Part shown: positions 45,727 to 54,781 of the stretch, piece after piece
Layout of the letters: each line of letters begins with the position of its first letter
Position numbering within the stretch: the first letter of the stretch is position 1
NCBI RefSeq assembly: GCF_001941825.1
Contig: NZ_CP019038.1
Location: 1,426,001 to 1,490,000, forward strand
From: Massilia putida
GTDB taxonomy: Bacteria; Pseudomonadota; Gammaproteobacteria; Burkholderiales; Burkholderiaceae_D
DNA: 64,000 nt
Direction: 5' to 3'
Notes under the pieces: generated by a model
Databases searched by the model: none
The model's input: only the letters and a program-made list of their open reading frames with translations
Told to the model about the DNA's origin: nothing
Position numbers and translations under genes: made by a program

Positions 45727-47685
45727 TTATCGCTCCACCATCCCCCGCAGCCCGCTGGCGCGGTGCGTGCGCCGCAGGATCGCTTCGCCCAGCACGGCCG
45801 GCGCCGGCGTCGTCAGGGTGAATTGCCGGCTCGCGCGCGTGATGCCCGTGTAGACCAGCTCGCGCGCCAGCACGGCGCCCCCTTCTTTCGGCAGGGCCAG
45901 CACGGTGTGCGCGAATTCCGAGCCCTGCGATTTATGCACCGTCATCGCATACGCCGTCTCGACGTGGCGCAGCCGCGTGGCCAGCACGCTGCGCACGTTG
46001 TCGCCTTCGAGGAACCACACGCGCAGCGAGCCGGGACGCGCCGGGTCGGTCAGCGCGAGGCCGATGTCGCCGTTGAACGTCTTCGTCGGGTAGTCGTTGC
46101 GCGTGACCATGACGGGCCGCCCCACATACCAGTCGCCGCGCACGATCAGCCCCGCGTGCGCGAGGCGCTGTTCGATGGCGTCGTTCAAGCCTTCGACGCC
46201 CCACTCGCCTTCGCGCACCGCGCACAGCACGCGGAACGCTTCGAAGCGCTGCAGCACGGCGCGCACCCAGTCTTCGTGGCTGCCTTGGCCATCCTGGCCG
46301 CTGCCGGCGCGCAGCAGTTCCAGGTACGGCCGGTAGCCGTCGATCGCCAGTTGAATGACATGGTGCTGGTGGGCGTGGTCGATCCAGCGCAGCACGCCGG
46401 CGGCGTCCGGCGCGCGCAGCGCGGCGGCGGCGCCGTCGACGTCGCCCGCGTTGACGGCCAGCGCGAGCTTGCCGATCGGGCCGCCGAACCGGCGGCTGTG
46501 GCGCAGCATCACGGTCTGCTGGGCGAGCGGGCCGCCGTCGCCGGCGAATTCCTCCGGAATCGCTTCGCCGCTGGTCGCCCGCACATAGGCCAGCGTGCCG
46601 GTGTCGTAGCGGCCGGCCTGCGCGTCGTGGCACAGGTCGCCCAGCACGGCGCCCGCTTCCACGGACGCCAGCTGGTCCTTGTCGCCCAGCAGGATCAAGG
46701 TCGCGCCCGCGGGCAGCGCGTCCAGCAGCGACGCCATCATTTCCAGGTGCACCATCGACGCCTCGTCGACAATCAGCACGTCGACGTCGAGCGGATTGCC
46801 GCGGTGGTGGGCGAAGCTGCGCGTGTCCGGCCGCGCGCCCAGGAGGCTGTGCAGGGTACGCGCGGCGCTCATCCTGCTTGTGAGTTCGCGCAGCGGCAGC
46901 GCGCCGCCCACGCGGTCGGCCAGCTCGCCCAGCGCCTTGTCGATCGATTGCTTCAGGCGCGCCGCCGCCTTGCCCGTCGGCGCGGCAAGCGCGATGCGCT
47001 GGCGCGCGGCATCCGGCGCCGTCGCGAACAACAGCGCCAGCAGGCGCGCCACCGTATACGTCTTGCCGGTGCCCGGACCGCCCGTGATGATGGCGAACGC
47101 GCCGCGCAGCGCCACCGCGCAGGCGATGCGCTGCCAGTCCGGCGATTCGCCCGCGCGCTGGGCGCCGAACAGGGCTTCCAGCCAGGTGCGGGCCTGGTCG
47201 ATGTCGACGTCGCGGCGCTCCTGCGCGCGCGTGCGCACGCACGTGGCCACGAGCGTCTCGTCGCGCCAGTAGCGGCGCAGGTACAGGCGGCTGTCGTCCA
47301 GCACGAGCGGCTGGTCGTAATCGAAGTCGCCCACGCGCCATACCTGTTCGCATGCGGCCAGTTGCGCAATCCAGCCCTTCACGCCGCGCGGCAGCGGTTT
47401 CGCGGCGCGCGACAGTGCCTTCCAGTCCTCGTCCGCCCAGCCGAGCAGCCCGGCCGGGTCGCCCACGAGGTCGTCCAGCATGAGGCAACTGTGGCCGCGG
47501 CCTTCCAGTTCGGACAGCACGAGGCTTGCCAGCAGCAGCGGCGTCGAACGGGCGCACGCCGCCGTGCCCAGGGTCGACACGAAGCGGGCGAACACGCCGG
47601 ACAGGCGGCGCAGTTCGCCCGCCTCGGTCAGGCGTTCGACCTCGGCCCAGAATGCCGTCGCATCCAGCGTCGCATCAAGCTTCAT
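45727..47685 (-). CDS. recD: Exodeoxyribonuclease V alpha subunit RecD
   Basis: 652 aa, the 5'-3' helicase of RecBCD. Walker A FAIITGGPGTGKTYTVARLL near residue 205, Walker B-type VLIVDEASMVHLEMM, and the C-terminal SF1B motifs TVHKSQGSEFAHTVLALP and TGITRASRQF. The N-terminal domain that contacts RecC is present. Its start overlaps the recB end by 11 bp, so it is coupled. The order recC-recB-recD is usual in betaproteobacteria. Confidence 0.95.
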   Translation of the reverse strand: MKLDATLDATAFWAEVERLTEAGELRRLSGVFARFVSTLGTAACARSTPLLLASLVLSELEGRGHSCLMLDDLVGDPAGLLGWADEDWKALSRAAKPLPRGVKGWIAQLAACEQVWRVGDFDYDQPLVLDDSRLYLRRYWRDETLVATCVRTRAQERRDVDIDQARTWLEALFGAQRAGESPDWQRIACAVALRGAFAIITGGPGTGKTYTVARLLALLFATAPDAARQRIALAAPTGKAAARLKQSIDKALGELADRVGGALPLRELTSRMSAARTLHSLLGARPDTRSFAHHRGNPLDVDVLIVDEASMVHLEMMASLLDALPAGATLILLGDKDQLASVEAGAVLGDLCHDAQAGRYDTGTLAYVRATSGEAIPEEFAGDGGPLAQQTVMLRHSRRFGGPIGKLALAVNAGDVDGAAAALRAPDAAGVLRWIDHAHQHHVIQLAIDGYRPYLELLRAGSGQDGQGSHEDWVRAVLQRFEAFRVLCAVREGEWGVEGLNDAIEQRLAHAGLIVRGDWYVGRPVMVTRNDYPTKTFNGDIGLALTDPARPGSLRVWFLEGDNVRSVLATRLRHVETAYAMTVHKSQGSEFAHTVLALPKEGGAVLARELVYTGITRASRQFTLTTPAPAVLGEAILRRTHRASGLRGMVER

Positions 47686-50600
47686 GCTCGTCCTTTCCCA
47701 GCAGGCGATCGAGGCCGTCCAGCAGCTCCAGGTCCGGCTCGAGCAGATAGCAGCCGTGCGTGGCCGGGTTGCCGATCCCGCGCAGGAACAGGAAGACGGC
47801 GCCGCCCAGATGCTCGTGCGGCGAATAGTCGCTGCCTAAACGTGCGCGCAGCAGGCGGTGCACGGCCAGCATGTAGATCGCGCCCTGGATGTCGTAACGG
47901 TGCTCGGCCATGCCGGCCGCCATCGCGGCCTGCGTGTACGCGGTATCGCCCGGCCCGAGCGCGTTCGATTTGTAGTCGAGCACCCAGTAACGGCCGTGGC
48001 ATTCGAACACGAGGTCCGTGAAACCCTTCAACATGCCATGCAGCTGGCGTTCCGGCAGGATCGGCCGCGGGGTATTCCCGAGCATGCGGCGGCGGCACAG
48101 GCGGTCCAGCGCGGCCACGTCCAGCTGGCGGCTGGGGAACCAGAATTCCATCTCGGCCAGGGGCGCGTCGATATCGGCCAGCGCACAGCCGACGGGCGGC
48201 AGCGGCGTCACGGCGATCATGCGCAGCCACGCGAGCGCGTCGTCCAGGCGGTTGCCCCAGCCGGCGCGCTGGATGCGCTGCGCGAGGCGGCCGCGGAAAC
48301 CTTCATCGTCGACCTGGCCGAAGCCCTCCTGCGCCATCCATTCGAGTTGCTCGTGCAGGAAGTTGCCGGGGCCGGCGCCGCGCGGAAAGCGGTGCCAGGG
48401 CGCGTCCTCGCTGTGCGCCACAAGCACGACGCCCGGGTCTTCTTCCTCCAGCAGGTTCTCTTCCTGCGGGCGCGTGGGCGGCGGCGCCGCCACGGTGTTT
48501 TTCGTCAGCGACGTGAACGAGCCCACGGCCCAGTTGCGCTCGAAGCGCGCTTCGAACCGCGGCGGCTCCACCAGGTCCGGCCGCGCGTCGGTCCGGCGCA
48601 GCATCGTGCAGCCGTCCGGGCTGGCCAGCGCGTGCACCTCGATGCCGTCGACGCCGCCGCGGAGCAGCTCCCACCGCTCGCGCACGGCGGTAGCAAGCAC
48701 CGGCGTGCCGCCCGTCAGCAGATAACCCAGCGCCGATTCGTGCAGCTGGTTCTCGCCCTTCTTGCGCGCCGCCACGGCCGCGACGCCGAGCCACAGGAAA
48801 TGGCGGGCCCGCGTCAGCGCCACATACAACAGGCGCAGGTCTTCTTCCAGGCGCGCGCGGTCGACGGCGGCCAATGCCGCGTCGGACAGCGCGAGGTCGA
48901 TGCGGCGCTCGCCATCGTCTTCCACGTATTCGAAGAACGCGCGGTTGCGGCGGTCCGTCTTGCGCGCGGTGACGGCGAACGGCAGGTACACGAGCGGATA
49001 CTCGAGACCCTTCGATTTGTGGACGGTGACGACCTTGACCAGTTCCGCGTCGGACTCCAGCCGCAGCACGCGTTCGTCGCCGCCCTCGCCCATGCCTTCG
49101 ACCTGCTCGGCGAACCAGCGGATCAGGGCCTGCTCGCCATCCAGCTCGCGGCTCGCTTCCTGCAGCAGCTCGGCCAGGTGCAGCAGATTGGTCAGCCGGC
49201 GCTCGCCGCCCGCCGCCCCGAGCAGCTTCGCGGGCAGGCCGAGTTCGTGGATGAAGCGGCGCAGCATCGCCAGCACGCCCTGGCGCTGCCAGGACTGGTG
49301 CAGGGACTTCAGCTGCTCGACACGCGCCTCCCACGCCAGTTCGTCGCTCGCCAGCTGCGCCAGTTCCGCCAGCGGCAGCGCGCAGGTCGCGGTGGCGAAC
49401 GCGGCGCGCGCGAGCGTGACGTCGAGCGGGTTCGCCACGGCCTGCAGCCAGCGCAGCACGTCGCGCGCTTCGATGCTTTCGACGACCGAGTCCTGGTCGG
49501 ACAGGTAGACGCTGGCGGCCTTTCTTTGCATGAGCGCGCGCCTAACGGCCGCCGCTTCGCGCCGGTCGCGCACGAGGATCGCGATATCGGCCGGCATCAG
49601 GCGCGTGAAGCGGCCCGCATCGTCCTCGAAGCCGGCGCGCGGATCGTTCAGCAGGCGGACGATGTGTTCGGCGCAGTGCTGGGCGAAGAATTCGCGGTAG
49701 TCGTCCATGCGCATGTCGTCAATCTCCGCCATGCCGACGGCCAGCGCCTGGAACGGACCGTCCACGCCGACGAGCCGCTGCTTGCGCCCCGCCGCATCGA
49801 CGGCCTCGAACGGCAGCGGATTCTCGTCGCCCTTGCGGAACCGGAACGCGCCGGCCGCGTAGTTGCCCTCCGCGTGGCGGAACAGCTGGTTCACCGCCTC
49901 GACGAGCTGGCGCGTCGAGCGGTAGTTCGTCCCCAGCTGGTAGTGGCGGCCGCTCGTGGCCCGCCGCGCCGACAGATAGCTGTGGATGTCCGCGCCGCGG
50001 AAGCCGTAGATCGACTGTTTCGGATCGCCGATGAGGAACAGGCCGCGCGCCGGGTCGTTGTCGGCCACGCGATAGAGCAGATCGAAGATGCGGTACTGGT
50101 CGGGCGACGTGTCCTGGAATTCGTCGACCATCGCCACCGGATATTGGTCGAGGATGCGCCTGCGCAGCGCCTCGCCGTTCGGCCCCTCCAGCGCATCCTT
50201 CAAGCGGGCCAGCATGTCGGCGAAACCGAACTGGCGGTTGCGGCGTTTCAGTTCCGCCATGCGGTGCGCGATGGCGCAGGCGGCGTGGCGCAGCAGCGCA
50301 TGGGACACGGGCGCGATGGCGTCGAGCCCGGCTTTCAACGCTTCGGTGTGCTCGAAGCATTCGGGCACGGGCGCATCGTAGTCCTTGCTGAACGCGTCGA
50401 CGATGCCGGCCGGCGTCAAGCGCTGCCACAGCGCGTCGGTGAGTTGCGGATAGTGCGCTTGCGGGTCGCCGGCCCAGCGGCGCAGCGCGTCGAACGCTTT
50501 CGCCAGCGAGTCGGGACGCATCTTGTTGCCGTTGAACGCTTTCGGATTCGCGCCGCGCTGCGCCGCGATCCACGATTCCATCGCAGCGGCGCGCGCATGC

Positions 50601-51313
50601 CAGCCATCCTTCAGCCTCGCGAGCTCGTGGCGTTGCGCGCGTTCCGCTTCCTCGATGACGTCGCCCAGCGGGCGCTCCCTGCCGTCGTCCAGGCGGCCGG
50701 CCCGCCGCACCAGCTCGAACACCGACCGCTTCAGGGCCTCGACATCGCTCCAGCAGGACAGGAGGCTCGTCAACGCCGCGCCGGACAGCGGGTACACGTG
50801 CTGGCGCCAGTAATCGTGCGCGGCGTCCTCGAACAGCGCGCGCTCGTCGCTGACGAGTTCTTCGTCGAACAGGCTGCCGCTGTCGAACGCGTGCTCGCGC
50901 AGCATGCGCTGGCACCACGCGTCGATCGTGAAGATGGCCGCTTCGTCCATCGTCTCCGCCGCCAGCACGAGGCGGTGCGCTGCCACGAGGCGCGACGCCT
51001 CGTCGTCGTACGCGTCGGCCAGCGCTTCCAGGTAAGGATCGTCCGCGTCGGCTTCGCCGCGGAAGCATGCGGCCGCCTGCACGAGCCGTTCGCGCACGCG
51101 GTTCGACAGCTCGCGCGTGGCGGCGCGCGTGAACGTCATCACGAGGATCTCGGGCGGCATCAGCGGACGCAGGAAACCGTCCGCGCCGCCGTGGCCCAGC
51201 ACGAGGCGCAGGTAGAGCGCGGCGATGGTCCACGTCTTGCCCGTGCCGGCGCTGGCCTCGATCAGGCGCGAACCGTGCAGCGGGAAGCTCAGGGCGTCGA
51301 GCAGCTGGCTCAT
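47675..51313 (-). CDS. recB: Exodeoxyribonuclease V beta subunit RecB
   Basis: 1212 aa, helicase-nuclease subunit of RecBCD. UvrD-type Walker A IEASAGTGKTWTIAALYLR near residue 18, motif II region MVDEFQDTSPDQYRIF, motif V/VI LVKVVTVHKSKGLEYPLVYL and LLYVALTRARHF. The C-terminal nuclease has GMLKGFTDLVF and VLDYKSNALG with the metal-binding Asp and Lys. The start at 51313 overlaps the recC stop (ATGA); upstream in-frame codons lie within recC. Confidence 0.96.
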   Translation of the reverse strand: MSQLLDALSFPLHGSRLIEASAGTGKTWTIAALYLRLVLGHGGADGFLRPLMPPEILVMTFTRAATRELSNRVRERLVQAAACFRGEADADDPYLEALADAYDDEASRLVAAHRLVLAAETMDEAAIFTIDAWCQRMLREHAFDSGSLFDEELVSDERALFEDAAHDYWRQHVYPLSGAALTSLLSCWSDVEALKRSVFELVRRAGRLDDGRERPLGDVIEEAERAQRHELARLKDGWHARAAAMESWIAAQRGANPKAFNGNKMRPDSLAKAFDALRRWAGDPQAHYPQLTDALWQRLTPAGIVDAFSKDYDAPVPECFEHTEALKAGLDAIAPVSHALLRHAACAIAHRMAELKRRNRQFGFADMLARLKDALEGPNGEALRRRILDQYPVAMVDEFQDTSPDQYRIFDLLYRVADNDPARGLFLIGDPKQSIYGFRGADIHSYLSARRATSGRHYQLGTNYRSTRQLVEAVNQLFRHAEGNYAAGAFRFRKGDENPLPFEAVDAAGRKQRLVGVDGPFQALAVGMAEIDDMRMDDYREFFAQHCAEHIVRLLNDPRAGFEDDAGRFTRLMPADIAILVRDRREAAAVRRALMQRKAASVYLSDQDSVVESIEARDVLRWLQAVANPLDVTLARAAFATATCALPLAELAQLASDELAWEARVEQLKSLHQSWQRQGVLAMLRRFIHELGLPAKLLGAAGGERRLTNLLHLAELLQEASRELDGEQALIRWFAEQVEGMGEGGDERVLRLESDAELVKVVTVHKSKGLEYPLVYLPFAVTARKTDRRNRAFFEYVEDDGERRIDLALSDAALAAVDRARLEEDLRLLYVALTRARHFLWLGVAAVAARKKGENQLHESALGYLLTGGTPVLATAVRERWELLRGGVDGIEVHALASPDGCTMLRRTDARPDLVEPPRFEARFERNWAVGSFTSLTKNTVAAPPPTRPQEENLLEEEDPGVVLVAHSEDAPWHRFPRGAGPGNFLHEQLEWMAQEGFGQVDDEGFRGRLAQRIQRAGWGNRLDDALAWLRMIAVTPLPPVGCALADIDAPLAEMEFWFPSRQLDVAALDRLCRRRMLGNTPRPILPERQLHGMLKGFTDLVFECHGRYWVLDYKSNALGPGDTAYTQAAMAAGMAEHRYDIQGAIYMLAVHRLLRARLGSDYSPHEHLGGAVFLFLRGIGNPATHGCYLLEPDLELLDGLDRLLGKDEHEA

Positions 51314-54300
51314 GGCGCGTCTCCGTCGAAGCGCGTCACCGTCACACTGTCCTTCAGCCAGGCGACGAGGGGACCGTACAACGCCTCCGCCACGAGCGGC
51401 CAGCCGCCGGCAGCGCGCAACAGCGAGAACTCCGGCCACAGGCGCGCGAGGCACGGGTCCGTCACTTCGCCGTCGATCTCGAAGCCGCCGTCATACGTCT
51501 CGCGCGCATCGCCGCCGGCGAAATGCGCGAGCGCCGTCTTGCACGCGACGGGCAGCGGCCGGTCGAGATTCGAGCGCCACAGCGCCACCAGCGTCTCCAG
51601 CTGGGCGAGCGCTGCGCTGCGGTCCAGCGGCGCCATCGCCAGGCTCGCGTCGCGCGCGACCAGCACGCCGCCCACCCGTTCGCCCATCGCGGCGGCGGCC
51701 AGCTGGCGCAGCCACGGGCCGATCAATTTGTCGCCGCGCGGCTCGCCCTTGCGGTCCAGGACTTTCGACGACATCTGCAGCAGCCACACCGTGTCCTCGT
51801 CGTTGCTGCGCAGGCGGTCGATCCAGTCCTCGATGCGCAGTCCGCCGACGTCCACGCTGACGACGAGCTTGGTCGCCGGGCGCGGATAACGGCTGCCCGC
51901 GGCCAGCCACGCGCGGCGCACGGGGACGAGGTCGTCGACGAGCTGCTGCTGCCACTGGCGGCCGACGAGACCGATCGGCAGCACGCCTTCGCGCGCCAGG
52001 CGCGCCGCGCGCGTCTCCAGCACCTGGCGCACTTCGCCGGGGGCCTCCGGCGTGCCGCTGTCATCCAACAACGTATCTTCCAGAAAGTAGCGGTCGAGGG
52101 CATCGAGCGAGAACGGTTCCTCGTCCTCGCCGACGACGTCCAGGTCCGTGAACGTCACGCCGAGACGGCGGCGGAAGAAGAAGCGCGCCGGCTGGCGCAG
52201 GAAGCTCGCCAGTTCGCCCAGAGTGAGGCGGTAATCCTCGTCCAGCTCGAACGGGGGCAAAGGATCGGCATCAAGCGCGCCGCCGGCGAGCGCCGCATCC
52301 GTGCCGTGCGCCGAGCGCCACTCGCCCGCATACGTGAGCAGGCCGCCCCGCTCGAAATAGCGGCGCGAGAACGGCTGCAGCGCGTGCACCGTCGTGCGTT
52401 CGGCCAGGTCCAGGTCCCAGCCGGCGGCCAGGTAATCGCGCAGCTGCGACACGAGCACGGACGCCGGCTGCTCCGTGTTGTCGCGCACGTTGCGGCCCAC
52501 CCAGCTGACGTACAGCTTTTCGCGCGCGGCCAGCACGGCTTCCAGCATCAGGTAGCGGTCGTCGTCGCGGCGCGAACGGTCGCCCGGGCGGCCGAGACCC
52601 GGCAGCGCGAGCAGGTCGAAGTCGGATTGGTGGCCGCGGCGCGGGAAGTCGCCGTCGTTCATGCCGAGCAGGCAGACGACGCGGAAAGGCACGGCGCGCA
52701 TCGGCATCAGGGTGCAGAACGTGACGCCGCCGGACACGAACTGGTGGGAGAGCGCCGGCTGGTCCAGCTGGCCGAGCCACGCTTCCCGCATCACCGCGAG
52801 CGACACCGGTTCGTCGAACAGCGCGTTCTCGCAGATCTCCAGCCAGCACTGCAGCGCTTCTTCCAGCTGGTGCAGCATCAGGCGGTCTTCCTCGTTCGTC
52901 GCGCGGAAGAAGCGGGCCAGCAACGCGCGCGCGCACTGCCCCCATTCCATCGGACGCAAGGTACGGTCGAGATCCTCGCGCCAGGCCAGCAGCGCTTCCA
53001 CCAGCTCGGCCAGCGAGCCGGCCAGCGCCGCATCGAGCCCGCCCACTTCCGGATACGGTTCGATGTCGCGGAAGCTCGCGCCGTGGCCGGTCGCGTAGCC
53101 GAGCAGCATGCGGCGCACGCCGAACAGCCAGGAATTCTGCTCGCCGGCGGACCCGAGGCCCAACCCCGCGCGGTGGCGCTGGTCCAGGCCCCAGCGCACG
53201 CTGGCGCCTTCGATCCAGTGGCCGAGGATCGGCAGGTCCGCATCAATCAGTCCGAAACGGCTTGCCAGCGCCGGCACGTCCAGCAGGTCGCGCACCTCGC
53301 TCTGGCGGCAGCGCTGCTGCGGCAGGCGCAGCAGCCATTCCAGCGCGACGAGCAGCGGGTTCCTGCTCCGGTCCTTGACGTCGCCGATCTCGAACGGGAT
53401 GTAGCGCGGGTCGCTGCGCTTGTGCTGGTCGAACACGGCGTGCACGGCCGCGGAGAAGGTCTCGATGTCGGGCACCATCACGACGACGTCGCGCGGCCGC
53501 AAGGGATCGTCGCGCTCCTGCGCGAACCACGACAGCAGCTGGTCGTGCAAGACCTCGACCTCGCGCTGGGCGCTGTGGGCGATGTGGAACTCGATCGAGC
53601 GGTCGTCGGGCGGCGGCGGCGTGTGCGGATGTTCCGACAGCGGCAGCAGGTCGCGCACGGCGGCCTGCACCTGGCCGAGCAGACTGTCGCCTTCCTCGTC
53701 GGAGAACAGGTCGATGCGCAGGTTGCCGAATTGCGCGCCCTCGCCGTTGTCGAATTCGTCCAGCATGCGCACGAAGTCGCGGCCCTGGCGTCCCCAGCTC
53801 GCGAGCAGCGGGTGGCTGTGCGCGTGCAGCTGCTCGACGGGGATCTCGGACAGGTCGCTGCCGTTGCGGTGCTGCTGGCGTTTATAGGCGGCGCGCAGCA
53901 GCTCGCGGCCTTCGATGATGTCGCCCCAATAGAACCGGCATGGATTCGGCACGGCCAGCAGCACCTGCGTGTGGCTCGACAGGCCGGCCATCGCCTGGAT
54001 CGTCTGGTACGGCAGGGTCGACATGCCGAACAGGATCACGCGGCGCGGCAGCCGGAGCACGGGTGGGCGGTCTTCCAGCACGGCCGCCATGAACTGCTGG
54101 TGGATCGTCGCGCGGCCGGACCAGCGCCGCTCGGGCGGCAGGCTCGCGTGGATCTCGCGCCAGAGCTGCGCCTGCCAGCACTGGTCGGGCGCGAGCGGCA
54201 CGGGGTCGCCGCCGGGACGGCGCAGTTGATCGATGCCGTCGGCCCAATCCGTGAGCCAGTCGGCGCGGTAGACCTGGTACTGGTCGTACAGGTCGGCGAG

Positions 54301-54711
54301 GCGTTCGGCCAGCTGCAGGCGGCGTTCGGCGTCGCCGTCGTTCAGGAAGTGGCGCAGCGGTTCGAATTTTTCCTTCTCCAGCACCTCGGGCAGCAGGCGC
54401 ATGAGGCGCCACGTGAGGGCGTCCTTGTCGAACGGCGAGCGGCGCGGCACCCGTTCCGGGCCCAGCATGCCGCGGTAGGCTTCCCACTGGAAGCGCGCCG
54501 GCAGCGCCACGCGCGTGGCCGCGCACACGCCCAGTTCTTCCGCCAGCGCGATCTTGAGCCACTCGGCCACGCCGTTGGACTGGACGAGCATGATCTCTTC
54601 CTCCAGCGGACCGAGCGGATTGTCGCGCAGCCAGTCGAAGACGGCGGCGCGCAGCAATTCCATCTGGTTGCCGTGCAGGATGAGAAGGCCGGGGCGGATC
54701 GGGGATGGCAT
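51310..54711 (-). CDS. recC: Exodeoxyribonuclease V gamma subunit RecC
   Basis: 1133 aa, scaffold and Chi-recognition subunit of RecBCD. It opens LLILHGNQMELLRAAVFDWL and has the typical IMLVQSNGVAEWLKIALAEE, VILFGMSTLPYQTIQAMAGL and CLLGMNDGDFPRRGH segments of the inactive helicase folds. Length matches the family. It follows the CHASE kinase gene by 70 bp on the same strand and is coupled to recB. Confidence 0.96.
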   Translation of the reverse strand: MPSPIRPGLLILHGNQMELLRAAVFDWLRDNPLGPLEEEIMLVQSNGVAEWLKIALAEELGVCAATRVALPARFQWEAYRGMLGPERVPRRSPFDKDALTWRLMRLLPEVLEKEKFEPLRHFLNDGDAERRLQLAERLADLYDQYQVYRADWLTDWADGIDQLRRPGGDPVPLAPDQCWQAQLWREIHASLPPERRWSGRATIHQQFMAAVLEDRPPVLRLPRRVILFGMSTLPYQTIQAMAGLSSHTQVLLAVPNPCRFYWGDIIEGRELLRAAYKRQQHRNGSDLSEIPVEQLHAHSHPLLASWGRQGRDFVRMLDEFDNGEGAQFGNLRIDLFSDEEGDSLLGQVQAAVRDLLPLSEHPHTPPPPDDRSIEFHIAHSAQREVEVLHDQLLSWFAQERDDPLRPRDVVVMVPDIETFSAAVHAVFDQHKRSDPRYIPFEIGDVKDRSRNPLLVALEWLLRLPQQRCRQSEVRDLLDVPALASRFGLIDADLPILGHWIEGASVRWGLDQRHRAGLGLGSAGEQNSWLFGVRRMLLGYATGHGASFRDIEPYPEVGGLDAALAGSLAELVEALLAWREDLDRTLRPMEWGQCARALLARFFRATNEEDRLMLHQLEEALQCWLEICENALFDEPVSLAVMREAWLGQLDQPALSHQFVSGGVTFCTLMPMRAVPFRVVCLLGMNDGDFPRRGHQSDFDLLALPGLGRPGDRSRRDDDRYLMLEAVLAAREKLYVSWVGRNVRDNTEQPASVLVSQLRDYLAAGWDLDLAERTTVHALQPFSRRYFERGGLLTYAGEWRSAHGTDAALAGGALDADPLPPFELDEDYRLTLGELASFLRQPARFFFRRRLGVTFTDLDVVGEDEEPFSLDALDRYFLEDTLLDDSGTPEAPGEVRQVLETRAARLAREGVLPIGLVGRQWQQQLVDDLVPVRRAWLAAGSRYPRPATKLVVSVDVGGLRIEDWIDRLRSNDEDTVWLLQMSSKVLDRKGEPRGDKLIGPWLRQLAAAAMGERVGGVLVARDASLAMAPLDRSAALAQLETLVALWRSNLDRPLPVACKTALAHFAGGDARETYDGGFEIDGEVTDPCLARLWPEFSLLRAAGGWPLVAEALYGPLVAWLKDSVTVTRFDGDAP

Positions 54712-54781
54712 GGCGAGACGTGACGGGAAGACTCGCGCAGCATACTACTTCCGGCCGTCCGGCGGTAGAGCTGTCGAGTGT

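Noticed and set aside
47858..51889. 1343-codon plus-strand ORF opposite recB/recC
   Set aside because: It lies antisense to well-supported recB and recC, is Arg/Ala/His/Gln-rich without motifs, and is the kind of long shadow frame that high GC produces.
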